64,000 bases of DNA. Source: Sandarakinorhabdus sp. (lineage in GTDB: Bacteria > Pseudomonadota > Alphaproteobacteria > Sphingomonadales > Sphingomonadaceae). The notes beneath the pieces were generated by a model. That model saw only the letters and a list, made by a program, of their open reading frames with translations, made no database searches and was not told the origin of the DNA. Made by a program: the position numbers and the translations under genes. Shown piece after piece: positions 1 through 10,409 of this stretch (positions within the stretch are counted from its first letter, which is position 1; every line of letters starts with the position of its first letter). The DNA is taken from contig JAIMKW010000001.1 of assembly GCA_020692215.1 (NCBI GenBank), positions 1,056,880-1,120,879 of the forward strand, in the 5' to 3' direction.

Positions 1-69
1 CATATGCTGGCGGACGCGCCGGCTGTTTTGGGGTCGCTGGATATCGTGTTCGGGGAGGTGGACCGGTGA
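1..69 (+). CDS. nuoD: NADH-quinone oxidoreductase subunit D, C-terminal end (partial)
   Basis: Only the last 22 codons and the TGA stop are inside the window. The tail ends in [11 protein letters not shown], the usual C-terminus of the 49-kDa NuoD subunit of complex I, which helps form the quinone-binding site at the junction of the peripheral and membrane arms. The next gene is nuoE, whose GTG start overlaps this stop codon by four bases (GTGA), so the two are probably translationally coupled in one nuo operon. Confidence 0.88.
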   Translation, partial: HMLADAPAVLGSLDIVFGEVDR

Positions 70-707
70 GTGTTCCCGCTGTGAGTGATTTCACGGATTT
101 CCGCTGGACCGATGCCAACGCCCATGAGGCCGAGCGCATCATCGGCCGCTATCCCAAGGGGCGCGAAGCTTCTGCCATCATGCCGCTTTTGTGGCTTGCG
201 CAGTATCAGGTGGGAGCCCAGACGGGCGTTGCCTGGCTGCCGTTGCCGGTGATCGAGTTTGTGGCGGCGAGCATCGGCATGCCGAAGATCCGCGCGCTTG
301 AGGTTGCCACCTTCTATACCATGTACAACCTTCAGCCCGTGGGCCGGTTTCATGTGCAGGTGTGCGGCACCACGCCCTGCATGCTGCGCGGATCTGATGA
401 TGTGCTCAGGGCCTGTGCCGACAGGGGTTTGCGCAAGGGCCAGGTAACGAACGACGGCCTGTTCACCCTGACCGAGGTGGAGTGCCTGGGCACTTGTGCC
501 AATGCGCCGATGGTGCAGATCAACGATGAGAATTACGAAGACCTGACCTACGAGAGCATGACCGCCATCCTCGAAGACCTGATCGCCGGCCGGACGCCGA
601 AGCCGGGCAGCCAGATTGGGCGCACTGCAAGCTGCCCCGAGGGTGGGCCGACAACGCTGAAAGAAATGGTCGATGCCAATCACGACTATCGTGGGGCGTG
701 GTCATGA
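66..707 (+). CDS. nuoE: NADH-quinone oxidoreductase subunit E (24-kDa, N1a 2Fe-2S)
   Basis: This 213-residue protein is the thioredoxin-fold NuoE subunit of the NADH dehydrogenase module. The four cysteine ligands of the N1a 2Fe-2S cluster are visible as CGTTPC (around residue 99) and ECLGTC (around residue 140). The GTG start at 66 overlaps the nuoD stop and gives the expected N-terminus, in which the helical region with [12 protein letters not shown] comes early. An internal ATG would remove part of the family domain. The stop overlaps a small membrane ORF rather than nuoF directly, which is unusual among well-known nuo operons. Confidence 0.96.
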   Translation: MSVPAVSDFTDFRWTDANAHEAERIIGRYPKGREASAIMPLLWLAQYQVGAQTGVAWLPLPVIEFVAASIGMPKIRALEVATFYTMYNLQPVGRFHVQVCGTTPCMLRGSDDVLRACADRGLRKGQVTNDGLFTLTEVECLGTCANAPMVQINDENYEDLTYESMTAILEDLIAGRTPKPGSQIGRTASCPEGGPTTLKEMVDANHDYRGAWS

Positions 708-874
708 CGAAACCGCAAACCAACGTTGTGCGCTTGCTCGCCGGTGTGTTCCTCGGATTGGCGATCTACCGGTTCCTGGCCGGGGAACCTTGGGTGGTGT
801 GGGTTATCCTGAGCTTTCTGTTCGGCGGCCTTGGCCTTTTCCGTCGCAACCAGAATGGGGCAGGCGAGCAATGA
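704..874 (+). CDS. small two-helix membrane protein between nuoE and nuoF, unknown function
   Basis: This is a 56-codon ORF that starts with ATG inside the nuoE stop (ATGA) and ends with TGA inside the nuoF start (ATGA). It therefore fills the gap exactly, with four-base overlaps on both sides. The product begins MTKPQTNVV. It has two hydrophobic stretches, about residues 11-25 and 29-46, split by a short charged turn (AGEP), and ends in a polar tail with RRNQNG. The tight coupling argues for real translation in the complex I operon, perhaps as an assembly or accessory peptide, but I recognise no family. It is too short for most gene finders. Confidence 0.7.
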   Translation: MTKPQTNVVRLLAGVFLGLAIYRFLAGEPWVVWVILSFLFGGLGLFRRNQNGAGEQ

Positions 875-2181
875 GCCTGGCCGACAAGGATCGCATCTTC
901 ACCAATCTCTATGGCTTCCAGCCGTGGGGGATCGACCATGCCATGAAACGTGGCGACTGGGCCGATACCAAGGCGCTGATGGCGCTTGGGCCAGAAGCGC
1001 TGATTCAGATCGTGAAGGACAGCGGGCTTCGCGGGCGCGGCGGGGCCGGATTCCCCACCGGCATGAAGTGGAGCTTCATGCCCAAGGAACCCAAGGACGG
1101 CCGCCCCAGCTTCCTGGTGGTGAACGCCGACGAGAGCGAGCCGGGCAGCTGCAAGGACCGGGAGATCATCCGCCATGATCCGCACAAGCTGATCGAGGGC
1201 GCGCTGATTGCGGGCTATGCCATGCGGGCACGGGCTGCCTATATCTATATCCGCGGGGAATATATCCGCGAGGCCGAGGTGCTCTTTGCCGCTGTGGAAG
1301 AGGCCTATGCGAAGGGTTTCATCGGCAAGAACGCCTGTGGATCGGGCTATGATTACGATGTATTCGTCCACCGCGGTGCGGGGGCCTATATCTGCGGCGA
1401 AGAAACCGCGATGATCGAGAGCCTGGAGGGCAAGAAGGGCCAGCCGCGGCTGAAGCCGCCTTTCCCGGCAGGCGTCGGGCTCTATGGCTGCCCCACCACA
1501 GTGAACAATGTGGAATCCATTGCCGTTGTGCCCACCATCCTGCGCCGCGGCGCTGATTGGTTTGCCGGCTTCGGTCGGCCGAACAACCTGGGCACCAAGC
1601 TGTTCCAGATTTCGGGCCATGTGAACAGGCCCTGCGTGGTGGAAGAGGCGATGAGCATCCCCTTCCGCGAGCTGATCGACACGCATTGCGGCGGTATTCG
1701 CGGCGGGTGGGACAATCTGCTGGCTGTCATTCCCGGCGGATCGTCGGTGCCGCTGGTTCCCGCGCACGAGATTGCCGATGCGCCGATGGACTTTGATGGT
1801 TTGAAGGAGCTCAAATCCGGGCTGGGAACGGCGGCGGTCATCGTGATGGACAAATCCACCGACATCGTTCGTGCGATTGCCCGCATCAGCTATTTCTACA
1901 AGCATGAAAGCTGCGGCCAGTGCACGCCGTGCCGCGAAGGCACCGGCTGGATGTGGCGTGTGATGGAACGGCTGGTGACGGGCGAGGCCGAGCCGCGCGA
2001 GGTGGACCTGCTGCTGGAAGTGACGACGCAGATCGAAGGCCATACCATCTGCGCGCTGGGCGACGCAGCAGCGTGGCCGATCCAGGGGCTGATCCGCCAT
2101 TTCCGGCCGGAGATCGAAAAGCGCATTGCGCGGCGGCAGGGTTTTATTGCCGTGCCTGAAATCGCACAGGCGGCGGAGTAA
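871..2181 (+). CDS. nuoF: NADH-quinone oxidoreductase subunit F (51-kDa, NADH/FMN site)
   Basis: NuoF oxidises NADH through FMN and the N3 4Fe-4S cluster. The 436-residue protein shows the FMN-loop motif [13 protein letters not shown] (about residue 56), the NADH-binding segment [12 protein letters not shown], and the N3 ligands in [11 protein letters not shown] plus a later cysteine in TICALGD. The ATG at 871 ([10 protein letters not shown]) gives the usual length. The reading frame is open further upstream, but that part overlaps nuoE and the small ORF and has no family similarity. It is followed by nuoG after three bases. Confidence 0.97.
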   Translation: MSLADKDRIFTNLYGFQPWGIDHAMKRGDWADTKALMALGPEALIQIVKDSGLRGRGGAGFPTGMKWSFMPKEPKDGRPSFLVVNADESEPGSCKDREIIRHDPHKLIEGALIAGYAMRARAAYIYIRGEYIREAEVLFAAVEEAYAKGFIGKNACGSGYDYDVFVHRGAGAYICGEETAMIESLEGKKGQPRLKPPFPAGVGLYGCPTTVNNVESIAVVPTILRRGADWFAGFGRPNNLGTKLFQISGHVNRPCVVEEAMSIPFRELIDTHCGGIRGGWDNLLAVIPGGSSVPLVPAHEIADAPMDFDGLKELKSGLGTAAVIVMDKSTDIVRAIARISYFYKHESCGQCTPCREGTGWMWRVMERLVTGEAEPREVDLLLEVTTQIEGHTICALGDAAAWPIQGLIRHFRPEIEKRIARRQGFIAVPEIAQAAE

Positions 2182-2184
2182 CCC

Positions 2185-4197
2185 ATGCCCAAGCTTACAG
2201 TCGACGGGATTGAAGTGGAGGTGCCTGCCGGCGCCACGGTGATGCAGGCCTGCGAGGCTGCGGGGAAGGAAATCCCGCGCTTCTGCTACCATGAACGGCT
2301 GTCGATTGCCGGAAACTGCCGCATGTGCCTCGTGGAGGTTTCGCCCGGCCCGCCCAAGCCGCAAGCAAGCTGCGCGCTGCCCGCCGCCGAGGGGCAGGTG
2401 ATCCTCACTGAAAGCACCAAGGTGAAGAAGGCGCGCGAGGGGGTGATGGAGTTCCTGCTCATCAACCACCCGCTGGATTGCCCCATCTGCGACCAGGGCG
2501 GGGAATGTGATCTTCAGGATCAGGCCATGGCCTATGGCAAGGGCTTCAGCCGGTTCGACGAGAACAAGCGCGCCGTGACCGAAAAGCATATGGGGCCGCT
2601 TATCAAGACGGTGATGACGCGCTGCATCCACTGCACGCGCTGCGTTCGCTTTTCAGAGGAAGTGGCGGGCGTCGAGGAAATCGGTGCGCTCTATCGTGGC
2701 GAGAACATGCAGATCACCAGCTATCTGGAAAAGGCAGTTTCGTCGGAACTTTCGGGCAATGTGATCGACTTGTGCCCTGTGGGTGCGCTTACAGCCAAGC
2801 CGACCGCCTTCAATGCGCGGCCTTGGGAGCTGAAGCGGACAGACGGCATCGATGTGATGGATGCAGTGGGCTCCAACATCGTGGTGGGTTCGCGATCGGG
2901 CGCTGTTGTGCGCGTGACACCGCGGCTTGATGACGATGTGAACGAAGAGTGGATTGCCGATACGGCCCGCTTTGGCGCAGACGGCCTGAAGGAGCGGCGC
3001 CTGGACCGCGCGTGGATCCGGCAGGGTGGCAAGATGGCCCCGGCAACCTGGGGCCAGGCCTTTTTTGCCATCAAGGCCGCTCTCGAAGGTATTTCCGGAG
3101 ACAAGGTGGCCGCGCTCGCTGGAAATCTTTCCGCCATCGAGGAACTGGTTGCTGCAAAAGACCTGCTGACGGGGCTTGGATCCACACGGGCCGAATGCCG
3201 CACCGATGGCGCGGCCTATGCGGGGCCCGCTGCGCACTGGCGCATGAACAGCACGCTTTCCGGCCTGGAAACGGCGGATGTGATCCTGATTGCAGGCGCT
3301 GATCCGCGGCTCGATGCGCCGCTTCTGAACAGCCGGATCCGCAAGGCCGTGCGGCGTAATGGGGCCACCGTGTTCCGCATCGGCGGCGGCACCGATCCCT
3401 CTTATCCGCTGACCGAGCTTGGCGACGACATTGGCCTGCTGGCAAAGCTGCCCGGCGCCGCGATGGAGCGGCTGACGGCAGCGCAGCGCCCGGCGCTTCT
3501 GCTGGGCAGCCGCAATGCTTCGGCAGAGGTGCTGGCGGCGGCGCATGCCCTGGCGCCGCATCTGCTAAAAGATGGCTGGAACGGTTTCAACATCCTGCAC
3601 GATAGCGCGTCGCGGGTTGGCGCCATGACCGTGGGCTGGGAAGGCGAGGGCATGGCGTCGCTTGCCGCGAACCCGCCCGCGCTTCTGTTCTTGCTTGGTG
3701 TGGACGAGGTGGATGTTTCGCCTTTTGCGCAGAGCCTGAAAATCTACATCGGCTCGCATGGCGATGCCGGAGCGGCTGCTGCAGACATCATCCTGCCTGG
3801 TGCCGCCTGGGCGGAAAAGCCGGGCACCTACATGAACATGGAAGGGCGCGTGCAGCGCAGCCTTCGGGCCATCTTCCCGCCGGGTGATGCGCGTGAAGAC
3901 TGGACCATCTTCCGTGCGCTCGCCGATGTGCTGGGCGTGAAACTGCCCTATGACAGCATCGATCAGCTTCGTGCGCGGATCGCGGCGGAGTGGCCGGAGC
4001 TTGGCGCCGAGGGCCTGACGCCAGCGCCATGGAAGGCGGCGAAGCTGAAGGCGGCCGCACCTTCGGGCCCCGCCCGCCAGCGCGCCACCGACTTCTACAG
4101 CTCCAACCCGATCCTGCGCGCCAGCCCGACCATGCGGATCTGCGTGTCCGAGATCCTCGAGGGTCGGGCTCCGGGTCTTCTGGAGGCTGCAGAATGA
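2185..4197 (+). CDS. nuoG: NADH-quinone oxidoreductase subunit G (75-kDa, iron-sulfur)
   Basis: The 670-residue NuoG carries electrons from NuoF/E through several iron-sulfur clusters. The N-terminal ferredoxin-like domain has the 2Fe-2S ligands in [15 protein letters not shown] plus a fourth Cys in ASCALP. It is followed by the His-ligated 4Fe-4S motif [14 protein letters not shown] and a further CIHCTRC...CPVGAL set. The rest is a molybdopterin-oxidoreductase-like domain that is no longer catalytic in complex I. Length is normal for alphaproteobacteria. Its TGA overlaps the nuoH ATG (ATGA). Confidence 0.96.
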   Translation: MPKLTVDGIEVEVPAGATVMQACEAAGKEIPRFCYHERLSIAGNCRMCLVEVSPGPPKPQASCALPAAEGQVILTESTKVKKAREGVMEFLLINHPLDCPICDQGGECDLQDQAMAYGKGFSRFDENKRAVTEKHMGPLIKTVMTRCIHCTRCVRFSEEVAGVEEIGALYRGENMQITSYLEKAVSSELSGNVIDLCPVGALTAKPTAFNARPWELKRTDGIDVMDAVGSNIVVGSRSGAVVRVTPRLDDDVNEEWIADTARFGADGLKERRLDRAWIRQGGKMAPATWGQAFFAIKAALEGISGDKVAALAGNLSAIEELVAAKDLLTGLGSTRAECRTDGAAYAGPAAHWRMNSTLSGLETADVILIAGADPRLDAPLLNSRIRKAVRRNGATVFRIGGGTDPSYPLTELGDDIGLLAKLPGAAMERLTAAQRPALLLGSRNASAEVLAAAHALAPHLLKDGWNGFNILHDSASRVGAMTVGWEGEGMASLAANPPALLFLLGVDEVDVSPFAQSLKIYIGSHGDAGAAAADIILPGAAWAEKPGTYMNMEGRVQRSLRAIFPPGDAREDWTIFRALADVLGVKLPYDSIDQLRARIAAEWPELGAEGLTPAPWKAAKLKAAAPSGPARQRATDFYSSNPILRASPTMRICVSEILEGRAPGLLEAAE

Positions 4198-5279
4198 CCG
4201 AATTCTTCCAGACCTATCTTGGCGAAGGCTTCGGCTGGTTCGTCGCCCACATCATCCTCATCCTGCTGATCGCCTTGCCGGTCATGCTGATCATGGCGCT
4301 TTCCACCTGGATGGACCGCAAGGTGTGGGCTGCAATGCAGATGCGCCGTGGGCCCAATGTGGTTGGTCCGATCGGCATATTGCAGCCGTTTGCAGATGGC
4401 CTGAAGCTGTTTTTGAAGGAAACCATCGTGCCTTCGGGTGCGAACAAGGGGGTGTTCTTCATCGCGCCGATGATCACCTTCGTGCTGGCGCTGGTGGCAT
4501 GGGCGGTGATCCCGTTCGATGCGGGCTGGGTGCTGGCCGATATCAATGTGGGCCTGCTGTTCATTTTCGCGGTTTCGTCGCTGGGTGTTTACGGGATCGT
4601 GATGTCGGGCTGGGCGTCCAACTCGAAATATCCGTTCCTTGGCGGCCTCAGGTCTGCCGCGCAGATGGTGAGCTACGAGGTCTCGATCGGCTTCGTGATC
4701 ATCACGGTTGTGCTCTATGCGTCCAGCTTCAACCTCACCGATATCGTGGAAAGCCAGCGCGGCAATATGTTCGGGGTGCTGAACGGCAACCTGTTCAACC
4801 CGTTGCTGTTTCCCATGGCGATCGTGTTCCTGATATCGGCGCTCGCCGAAACCAACCGCCCGCCGTTCGATCTTCCCGAAGCCGAGGCCGAGCTGGTTGC
4901 GGGCTATCAGGTGGAATATTCCAGCATGACCTTCGCCCTGTTCTTCCTGGGCGAATATATGAACATCCTGCTGATGTGCGCGCTTGCCAGCATCCTGTTC
5001 CTGGGTGGCTATCTGCCGCCCTTCAACTGGGAACCGCTGTATATGGTGCCCGGCATCATCTGGCTGTTCCTGAAGGTTGTTTTCATGTTCTTCGTTTTTG
5101 CCTGGGTGAAGGCGACGGTGCCACGATACCGCTACGATCAGTTGATGCGGCTGGGCTGGAAGGTGTTCCTGCCGCTCAGCCTGTTCTGGGTGGTGCTGGT
5201 TTCGGGCTGGCTGGTGTTCACAGGCCATTATGCAGCCCCGGTGGCTGCGCCATCGACGGTTGAAGGAAGTGGCGCATGA
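4194..5279 (+). CDS. nuoH: NADH-quinone oxidoreductase subunit H
   Basis: NuoH (ND1) is the membrane subunit that forms much of the quinone chamber. The 361-residue product has about eight hydrophobic helices. It carries typical ND1 motifs such as RRGPNVVGP after helix 1 and [19 protein letters not shown] in the conserved acidic loop. The ATG at 4194 overlaps the nuoG stop. An open extension upstream lies inside nuoG and is Pro/Arg-rich shadow sequence. The stop overlaps the nuoI start by four bases. Confidence 0.97.
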   Translation: MTEFFQTYLGEGFGWFVAHIILILLIALPVMLIMALSTWMDRKVWAAMQMRRGPNVVGPIGILQPFADGLKLFLKETIVPSGANKGVFFIAPMITFVLALVAWAVIPFDAGWVLADINVGLLFIFAVSSLGVYGIVMSGWASNSKYPFLGGLRSAAQMVSYEVSIGFVIITVVLYASSFNLTDIVESQRGNMFGVLNGNLFNPLLFPMAIVFLISALAETNRPPFDLPEAEAELVAGYQVEYSSMTFALFFLGEYMNILLMCALASILFLGGYLPPFNWEPLYMVPGIIWLFLKVVFMFFVFAWVKATVPRYRYDQLMRLGWKVFLPLSLFWVVLVSGWLVFTGHYAAPVAAPSTVEGSGA

Positions 5280-5761
5280 GCGTGATGCAGGCCGCCAAGT
5301 CCATGCTGCTGCTGGAGTTCATCCGCGCGCATGTGCTGACGTTCAAATATATGTTCCGCCCCAAAAGCACGGTGAACTATCCCTATGAAAAGGGGCCGAT
5401 CTCCCCGCGATTCCGGGGTGAACATGCGCTGCGCCGCTACCCCAACGGCGAGGAGCGCTGCATTGCCTGCAAGCTGTGCGAGGCCGTCTGCCCGGCACAG
5501 GCGATCACCATCGAGGCCGAGCCTCGCGCCGATGGTTCGCGGCGCACCACACGCTATGATATCGACATGACGAAGTGCATCTATTGCGGCCTGTGCCAGG
5601 AGGCCTGCCCGGTGGATGCCATCGTGGAAGGGCCGAACTTCGAATTCGCCACCGAAACCCGGGAAGAGTTGATGTACGACAAGGACAAATTGCTCGCCAA
5701 CGGGGAGCGGTGGGAGCGCGCGATCGCCTCCAACCTTGCCGCCGACGCGCCCTACCGCTAG
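5276..5761 (+). CDS. nuoI: NADH-quinone oxidoreductase subunit I (TYKY, 2x 4Fe-4S)
   Basis: NuoI carries clusters N6a and N6b, which pass electrons towards N2 and quinone. The 161-residue protein has an amphipathic N-terminus followed by two ferredoxin motifs, [12 protein letters not shown] (about residues 60-71) and [12 protein letters not shown] (about residues 99-110). Size and motif spacing match the family. Its ATG overlaps the nuoH stop. A 47-bp gap follows before nuoJ. Confidence 0.97.
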   Translation: MSVMQAAKSMLLLEFIRAHVLTFKYMFRPKSTVNYPYEKGPISPRFRGEHALRRYPNGEERCIACKLCEAVCPAQAITIEAEPRADGSRRTTRYDIDMTKCIYCGLCQEACPVDAIVEGPNFEFATETREELMYDKDKLLANGERWERAIASNLAADAPYR

Positions 5762-5808
5762 GGCACGCCACACATCATGATTCATTTCGTTCGGGGCCGC
5801 ATTTTCCG

Positions 5809-6465
5809 GTGATCCAGGCCATTGTCTTCTATCTCTTCGCGTCGGTCGTCGTGGCCTCGGCGCTGATGGTGATTCTTGCACGCAACCCCGTGCATTCGGT
5901 GCTGTGGCTCATCCTCGCCTTTTTCAACGCGGCCGGGCTGTTCCTGGTGATCGGGGCCGAGTTCATCGCGATGATCCTGGTGATTGTCTATGTTGGTGCG
6001 GTTGCCGTGCTGTTCCTGTTCGTGGTGATGATGCTCGACGTGGATTTCACGGCGATGCGATCCGGCTTCACGCGCTATCTGCCGTTCGGGCTGCTGCTGG
6101 GCCTGGTTCTGGCGGTCGAGCTGGTGACAGTGGGTTTCTTCTGGCAATTCGGCGATCTGGCCGTTCAGGCGCGGGCTGCGCCTGCGCCGGGCCCCACCCT
6201 CTCCAACACACAGGCGATCGGCACGATCCTCTACACGGACTATATCTTCGTCTTCCAGATGGCAGGCATGATCCTGCTGACAGCGATGGTTGGCGCCATC
6301 GTGCTGACGCTCAGGCACCGCCCAGGGGTGAAGCGCCAGTCAGTCGCGGCGCAGAATGCACGGACCCCGGCCAATGCGGTTTCGATGAAGAAGCCCGCTG
6401 TGGGGGTCGGCGTGGACACCGGCGCTGGTGTTCAGCGTGTTCCGGATGAAGGGGGTGTCCGGTGA
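5809..6465 (+). CDS. nuoJ: NADH-quinone oxidoreductase subunit J
   Basis: NuoJ (ND6) is a five-helix membrane subunit. The GTG at 5809 begins a 218-residue protein starting (M)[14 protein letters not shown], the usual NuoJ N-terminus. The conserved [19 protein letters not shown] segment of helix 3 follows. No ATG is available in frame between nuoI and this point. The C-terminus after helix 5 is a longer polar tail (about residues 170-218) rich in Arg, Val and Ala. The stop overlaps the nuoK GTG start (GTGA). Confidence 0.94.
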   Translation: MIQAIVFYLFASVVVASALMVILARNPVHSVLWLILAFFNAAGLFLVIGAEFIAMILVIVYVGAVAVLFLFVVMMLDVDFTAMRSGFTRYLPFGLLLGLVLAVELVTVGFFWQFGDLAVQARAAPAPGPTLSNTQAIGTILYTDYIFVFQMAGMILLTAMVGAIVLTLRHRPGVKRQSVAAQNARTPANAVSMKKPAVGVGVDTGAGVQRVPDEGGVR

Positions 6466-6770
6466 TCATCGGCATCGGCCATTATCTTGCTGTTGGCGCT
6501 ATACTGTTCACCCTGGGCGTGTTGGGTATCTTCATCAACCGAAAGAACATCATCGTCATATTGATGTCGGTTGAGCTGATCCTGCTGGCGGTGAACATCA
6601 ATTTCGTTGCCTTCTCGATCTTCCTTGGCGACATGGTGGGCCAGATTTTCGCAATGTTCGTGCTGACTGTCGCTGCTGGAGAGGCCGCTATCGGCCTTGC
6701 CATCCTTGTCATCTATTTCCGGAACCGGGGGACCATCGCTGTCGATGATGTCCGCCAGATGCGCGGCTGA
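6462..6770 (+). CDS. nuoK: NADH-quinone oxidoreductase subunit K
   Basis: This is the 102-residue NuoK (ND4L), a three-helix subunit of the proton channel path. It has the conserved glutamates in [16 protein letters not shown] (helix 2) and [13 protein letters not shown] (helix 3), and the usual length. The GTG at 6462 lies in the nuoJ stop (GTGA). The TGA is followed 19 bp later by nuoL. Confidence 0.96.
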   Translation: MIIGIGHYLAVGAILFTLGVLGIFINRKNIIVILMSVELILLAVNINFVAFSIFLGDMVGQIFAMFVLTVAAGEAAIGLAILVIYFRNRGTIAVDDVRQMRG

Positions 6771-6789
6771 CCGCAGAGATGGTAAACGC

Positions 6790-8802
6790 ATGATCCAGGC
6801 CATCGTCTTCCTGCCGTTGCTGGCGTTCCTTGTTGCGGGAATCGGCAACCGCGCTATCGGCAATGTGGCGGCCAAATCCGTCACCACGGGCGCGCTGTTC
6901 ATTTCGGCAGTGCTCAGCTGGGTGGTGTTCCTTGGCCTGATCGGCGGCGCGCCGGCGCGCGATGTGCTGATAGCAGAATGGTTCAGCAGCGGCGACCTGG
7001 CCGTGAACTGGAGCCTGAAGGTGGACATGCTGACGGGCGTGATGCTTGTCGTCGTCACTTCGGTGTCCGCGCTCGTCCACCTCTACAGCTGGGGCTATAT
7101 GGACGAAGACCCCGACCAGCCGCGCTTCTTCGCCTATCTGTCGCTGTTCACCTTTGCGATGCTGATGCTGGTGACGGCGGACAATCTTGTCCAGATGTTC
7201 TTCGGTTGGGAGGGCGTCGGCCTTGCGAGCTATTTGCTGATCGGCTTCTGGTACAAGAAGCCGAGCGCTTGGGCGGCCGCCATCAAGGCCTTCGTTGTAA
7301 ACCGCGTTGGCGATTTCGGCTTCATGCTGGGTATCTTCGGCCTGTTCATGCTGTTCGGCACCGTTGATCTGGATGCGATCCTTGCCGGCGTTCCGGCGGC
7401 AGAAGGGGCGACATTCACCTTTCTTGGCACGTCGGTCGATGCGATCACCTGCCTTGCCCTGTTGCTGTTCGTTGGCGCGATGGGGAAATCGGCGCAGGTG
7501 CCGCTGCACACCTGGCTTCCCGATGCCATGGAGGGCCCGACACCTGTTTCCGCGCTGATCCACGCCGCCACGATGGTGACGGCGGGTGTGTTCCTTGTGT
7601 GCCGGATGTCGCCGCTGTTTGAAGCCTCTGTGACGGCATCCACGGTTGTCACTTATGTCGGCGCGCTTACGGCGGTGTTCGCGGCGACTGTCGCGACGAC
7701 ACAGACCGATATCAAGAGGGTGATCGCCTATTCGACCTGCTCGCAGCTGGGCTATATGTTCTTTGCGGCTGGCGTCGGGGCTTATGGCGCGGCGATGTTT
7801 CACCTGTTTACCCATGCCTTCTTCAAGGCGTTGCTGTTCCTGTGTGCTGGAAGCGTGATCCACGCGATGCACCACGAGCAGGACATGCGTTTCTATGGCG
7901 GCCTCAGGAAGGCCATACCGCTCACCTTTGCCGCCATGGTGATCGGGACGATTGCAATCACCGGGCTCAACTATACGTCTGGCTATTTTTCGAAGGATGC
8001 GGTGCTGTTTGCGGCATGGGAGCAGGGCTCCGAAGCCGGACGCACAGCCTTCTTTGCCGGGATTTTTGCTGCAACGCTGACCAGTTTCTACAGCTGGCGG
8101 CTGATCTTCCTGACATTCTTCCAGCAGCCTCGCTGGGCGCAATCCGACCACATACAGCATGCGTTGCACGATGCGTATGGGGCTGATGATCACCATGGCG
8201 CGGCGCACCAGGCCCACGCCCATGGCGAAAAGCCGGATGGCACCGGCGGCTATCACCCGCACGAGAGCCCTGTTTCCATGCTGCTGCCGCTTGTGATCCT
8301 CAGCATTGGTGCCTTGTTCGCAGGCGCCATCTTCAACGATCTGTTTGTTGGCGGCGAAACGGCGTTCTGGGCAGGGACCATCGTGCACGACGCAGCCTTC
8401 TTCGAAAGCCTGCACCACGTGCCCGCGTTGGTGCACTGGGCCCCCGCCATCGTTATGGTGATCGGCCTTGTTACGGCCTGGCTTGTCTATATCCGCAACC
8501 CCGGCTCATCCGATCGGTTCAAGGCGCAGTTCCACCACCTGCACGCTTTCCTGATCAACAAATGGTATTTCGACGAGCTGTATCACCTGATCTTTGTGCG
8601 GCCCGCCATGTGGTTCGGAACCCTGTTCTGGAAGCGTGGCGACCAGGGCGCAATCGACCGGTTCGGCCCTGATGGCATGTCGGCAGTCGTCGCTGGCGGT
8701 TCGGTTGTTGCGCGCCGCTTCCAGTCCGGACTCGTTTATTCCTATGCGCTTGTGATGCTGTTGGGCGTCGCTGTCTTCATTACATGGTTCATGGTCCGAT
8801 GA
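6790..8802 (+). CDS. nuoL: NADH-quinone oxidoreductase subunit L (antiporter-like)
   Basis: NuoL (ND5) is the distal antiporter-like proton pump. The 670-residue protein has about sixteen hydrophobic helices. Recognisable motifs are [19 protein letters not shown] with its key Glu, and [20 protein letters not shown] His-rich loop near residues 455-500 ([15 protein letters not shown]) precedes the C-terminal helices, as in many alphaproteobacterial NuoL proteins. The ATG at 6790 ([13 protein letters not shown]) was chosen because the open upstream extension overlaps nuoK. Confidence 0.96.
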   Translation: MIQAIVFLPLLAFLVAGIGNRAIGNVAAKSVTTGALFISAVLSWVVFLGLIGGAPARDVLIAEWFSSGDLAVNWSLKVDMLTGVMLVVVTSVSALVHLYSWGYMDEDPDQPRFFAYLSLFTFAMLMLVTADNLVQMFFGWEGVGLASYLLIGFWYKKPSAWAAAIKAFVVNRVGDFGFMLGIFGLFMLFGTVDLDAILAGVPAAEGATFTFLGTSVDAITCLALLLFVGAMGKSAQVPLHTWLPDAMEGPTPVSALIHAATMVTAGVFLVCRMSPLFEASVTASTVVTYVGALTAVFAATVATTQTDIKRVIAYSTCSQLGYMFFAAGVGAYGAAMFHLFTHAFFKALLFLCAGSVIHAMHHEQDMRFYGGLRKAIPLTFAAMVIGTIAITGLNYTSGYFSKDAVLFAAWEQGSEAGRTAFFAGIFAATLTSFYSWRLIFLTFFQQPRWAQSDHIQHALHDAYGADDHHGAAHQAHAHGEKPDGTGGYHPHESPVSMLLPLVILSIGALFAGAIFNDLFVGGETAFWAGTIVHDAAFFESLHHVPALVHWAPAIVMVIGLVTAWLVYIRNPGSSDRFKAQFHHLHAFLINKWYFDELYHLIFVRPAMWFGTLFWKRGDQGAIDRFGPDGMSAVVAGGSVVARRFQSGLVYSYALVMLLGVAVFITWFMVR

Positions 8803-8867
8803 GCTGGCGCATGGCCGATCGGTTTTCAGCAGGCGCCGCTCCGCGCGCCGGGTTCATGGTGCGCTAG
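8799..8867 (+). CDS. 22-codon ORF filling the nuoL-nuoM gap, possible leader or coupling peptide
   Basis: This ORF starts with ATG in the nuoL stop (ATGA) and ends with TAG immediately before the nuoM ATG, so ribosomes could pass from nuoL to nuoM without a break. It begins MSWRMADR and ends GFMVR, close to the WFMVR end of NuoL. This suggests the gap arose partly by duplication of the nuoL 3' end. A separate function is doubtful, and translational coupling is the simpler reading. No homologue is known to me. Confidence 0.35.
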   Translation: MSWRMADRFSAGAAPRAGFMVR

Positions 8868-10409
8868 ATGCTTTCGGCAATGATCCTCCTGCCGCTGGCG
8901 CTTGCCATGCTTGTGCTGTTTCTTCCCGGCGACGAGGCAGCGCGTGCGCGTCTGGCCCGGCTGATCGGCTTGGGCACCACGCTTGTGCTGTTCGTTATGG
9001 CCCTGGTGCTGTGGTCGCGGTTCGACAACGCCACCGCGGCTTTCCAGTTTGCCGAGCGGGCCGAGATCTTCGGCGGGCTTTTCAGCTGGCATCTCGGGAT
9101 CGACGGCATCAGCCTTGTCCTGATCCTGTTGACGGTATTCCTGATGCCGCTGTGCATCCTGGCCGGTTGGGACAGCGTGAAGACCCGCATCCCCGAATAT
9201 ATTGCAGCCTTCCTGATCATGGAATCGCTGATGATCGGCGTGTTCGGCGCGCTCGATATCTTCCTTTTCTATATCTTCTTCGAGGCCGGACTTATCCCGA
9301 TGTATCTCATCATCGGCATATGGGGCGGCAAGCGGCGGATCTACGCCAGCTACAAATTCTTCCTCTATACCCTTCTCGGATCGGTTCTGATGCTGCTCGC
9401 CATGCTTTGGATGGTGATGGAAGCCGGTACAACCGATATTCCGGCGCTGATGGCGCATGATTTCCCGGTCAGGGCGCAGACATGGCTGTGGCTGGCCTTC
9501 TTTGCGAGCTTTGCGGTGAAGATGCCCATGTGGCCGGTGCACACATGGCTGCCTGATGCCCATGTCGAGGCGCCGACGGCGGGTTCGATGATTCTCGCCG
9601 GCGTGATGTTAAAAATGGGCGGCTACGGCTTCATCCGCTTCTCGCTGCCGATGTTCCCCGAAGCGTCCGTGCAGCTGATGTGGATCGTGTTTGCGCTGTC
9701 GATGATTGCGGTCGTCTATACGTCGCTCGTCGCGCTGGTGCAGCAGGATATGAAGAAGCTCATAGCCTATTCGTCCATTGCGCACATGGCGTTCGTGACA
9801 GCGGGCATGTTCGCCTTCAACACGCAGGGGCTGGAGGGCGCGGTTGTTGTCATGCTCTCGCATGGGGTGGTGTCGGCCGCGCTGTTCTTCTGTGTCGGGG
9901 TCATCTACGATCGGCTCCACACGCGAGATATCGACCGCTATGGCGGGGTGACGACGAACATGCCGCGCTATGCCCTGTTCTTCATGCTGTTCACCATGGC
10001 ATCCATCGCGCTTCCGGGCACTTCGGGATTTGTGGGGGAATTTCTGGCGCTCACCGGCATCTTCATGGCCGAAACATGGGTTGCGTTCGTGATGGCGACG
10101 GGTGTTGTCCTTGGCGCGAGCTACATGCTGTGGCTGTTTGCCCGCGTGATGTTTGGCGCCCAGAAGAATGCCGATGCCGCGGCCATGCCGGATCTGAAGC
10201 GCCGTGAATGGGCGATCATGGTGCCGCTTGCGCTCGTTGCCCTGTGGATGGGCGTTTACCCCAAGCCCTTCCTTGATCCTGTCCGAGCGCCGGTTGCCAG
10301 CCTGATGGCGCGGCTTGACCGTGCCGATGCGCCGCAAACCCCGCACACGCCGTTGAAGGCTGCATCGCCGGTGCTGCTGGCGTCTGTTTCCGAAGGACTC
10401 CGGCCGTGA
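8868..10409 (+). CDS. nuoM: NADH-quinone oxidoreductase subunit M (antiporter-like)
   Basis: NuoM (ND4) is a proton-pumping antiporter-like subunit. The 513-residue product has about fourteen helices with family motifs including FYIFFEAGLIPMYLIIG (conserved Glu), PMWPVHTWLPDAHVEAPT and KLIAYSSIAHMAF. Length is typical. The ATG at 8868 directly follows the TAG of the 22-codon ORF. The TGA overlaps the nuoN GTG start. Confidence 0.96.
   Translation: MLSAMILLPLALAMLVLFLPGDEAARARLARLIGLGTTLVLFVMALVLWSRFDNATAAFQFAERAEIFGGLFSWHLGIDGISLVLILLTVFLMPLCILAGWDSVKTRIPEYIAAFLIMESLMIGVFGALDIFLFYIFFEAGLIPMYLIIGIWGGKRRIYASYKFFLYTLLGSVLMLLAMLWMVMEAGTTDIPALMAHDFPVRAQTWLWLAFFASFAVKMPMWPVHTWLPDAHVEAPTAGSMILAGVMLKMGGYGFIRFSLPMFPEASVQLMWIVFALSMIAVVYTSLVALVQQDMKKLIAYSSIAHMAFVTAGMFAFNTQGLEGAVVVMLSHGVVSAALFFCVGVIYDRLHTRDIDRYGGVTTNMPRYALFFMLFTMASIALPGTSGFVGEFLALTGIFMAETWVAFVMATGVVLGASYMLWLFARVMFGAQKNADAAAMPDLKRREWAIMVPLALVALWMGVYPKPFLDPVRAPVASLMARLDRADAPQTPHTPLKAASPVLLASVSEGLRP

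Noticed and set aside
766..2631. 621-codon open frame on the minus strand across nuoF/nuoG
   Set aside because: It mirrors the codon pattern of the strong plus-strand genes in GC-rich DNA, is rich in Arg, His and Gln, and has no recognisable domain.
8156..8300. His-rich loop of NuoL as a sign of a fused metal-binding domain
   Set aside because: Alphaproteobacterial NuoL proteins commonly carry a His-rich loop at this point, so it is within the family range.
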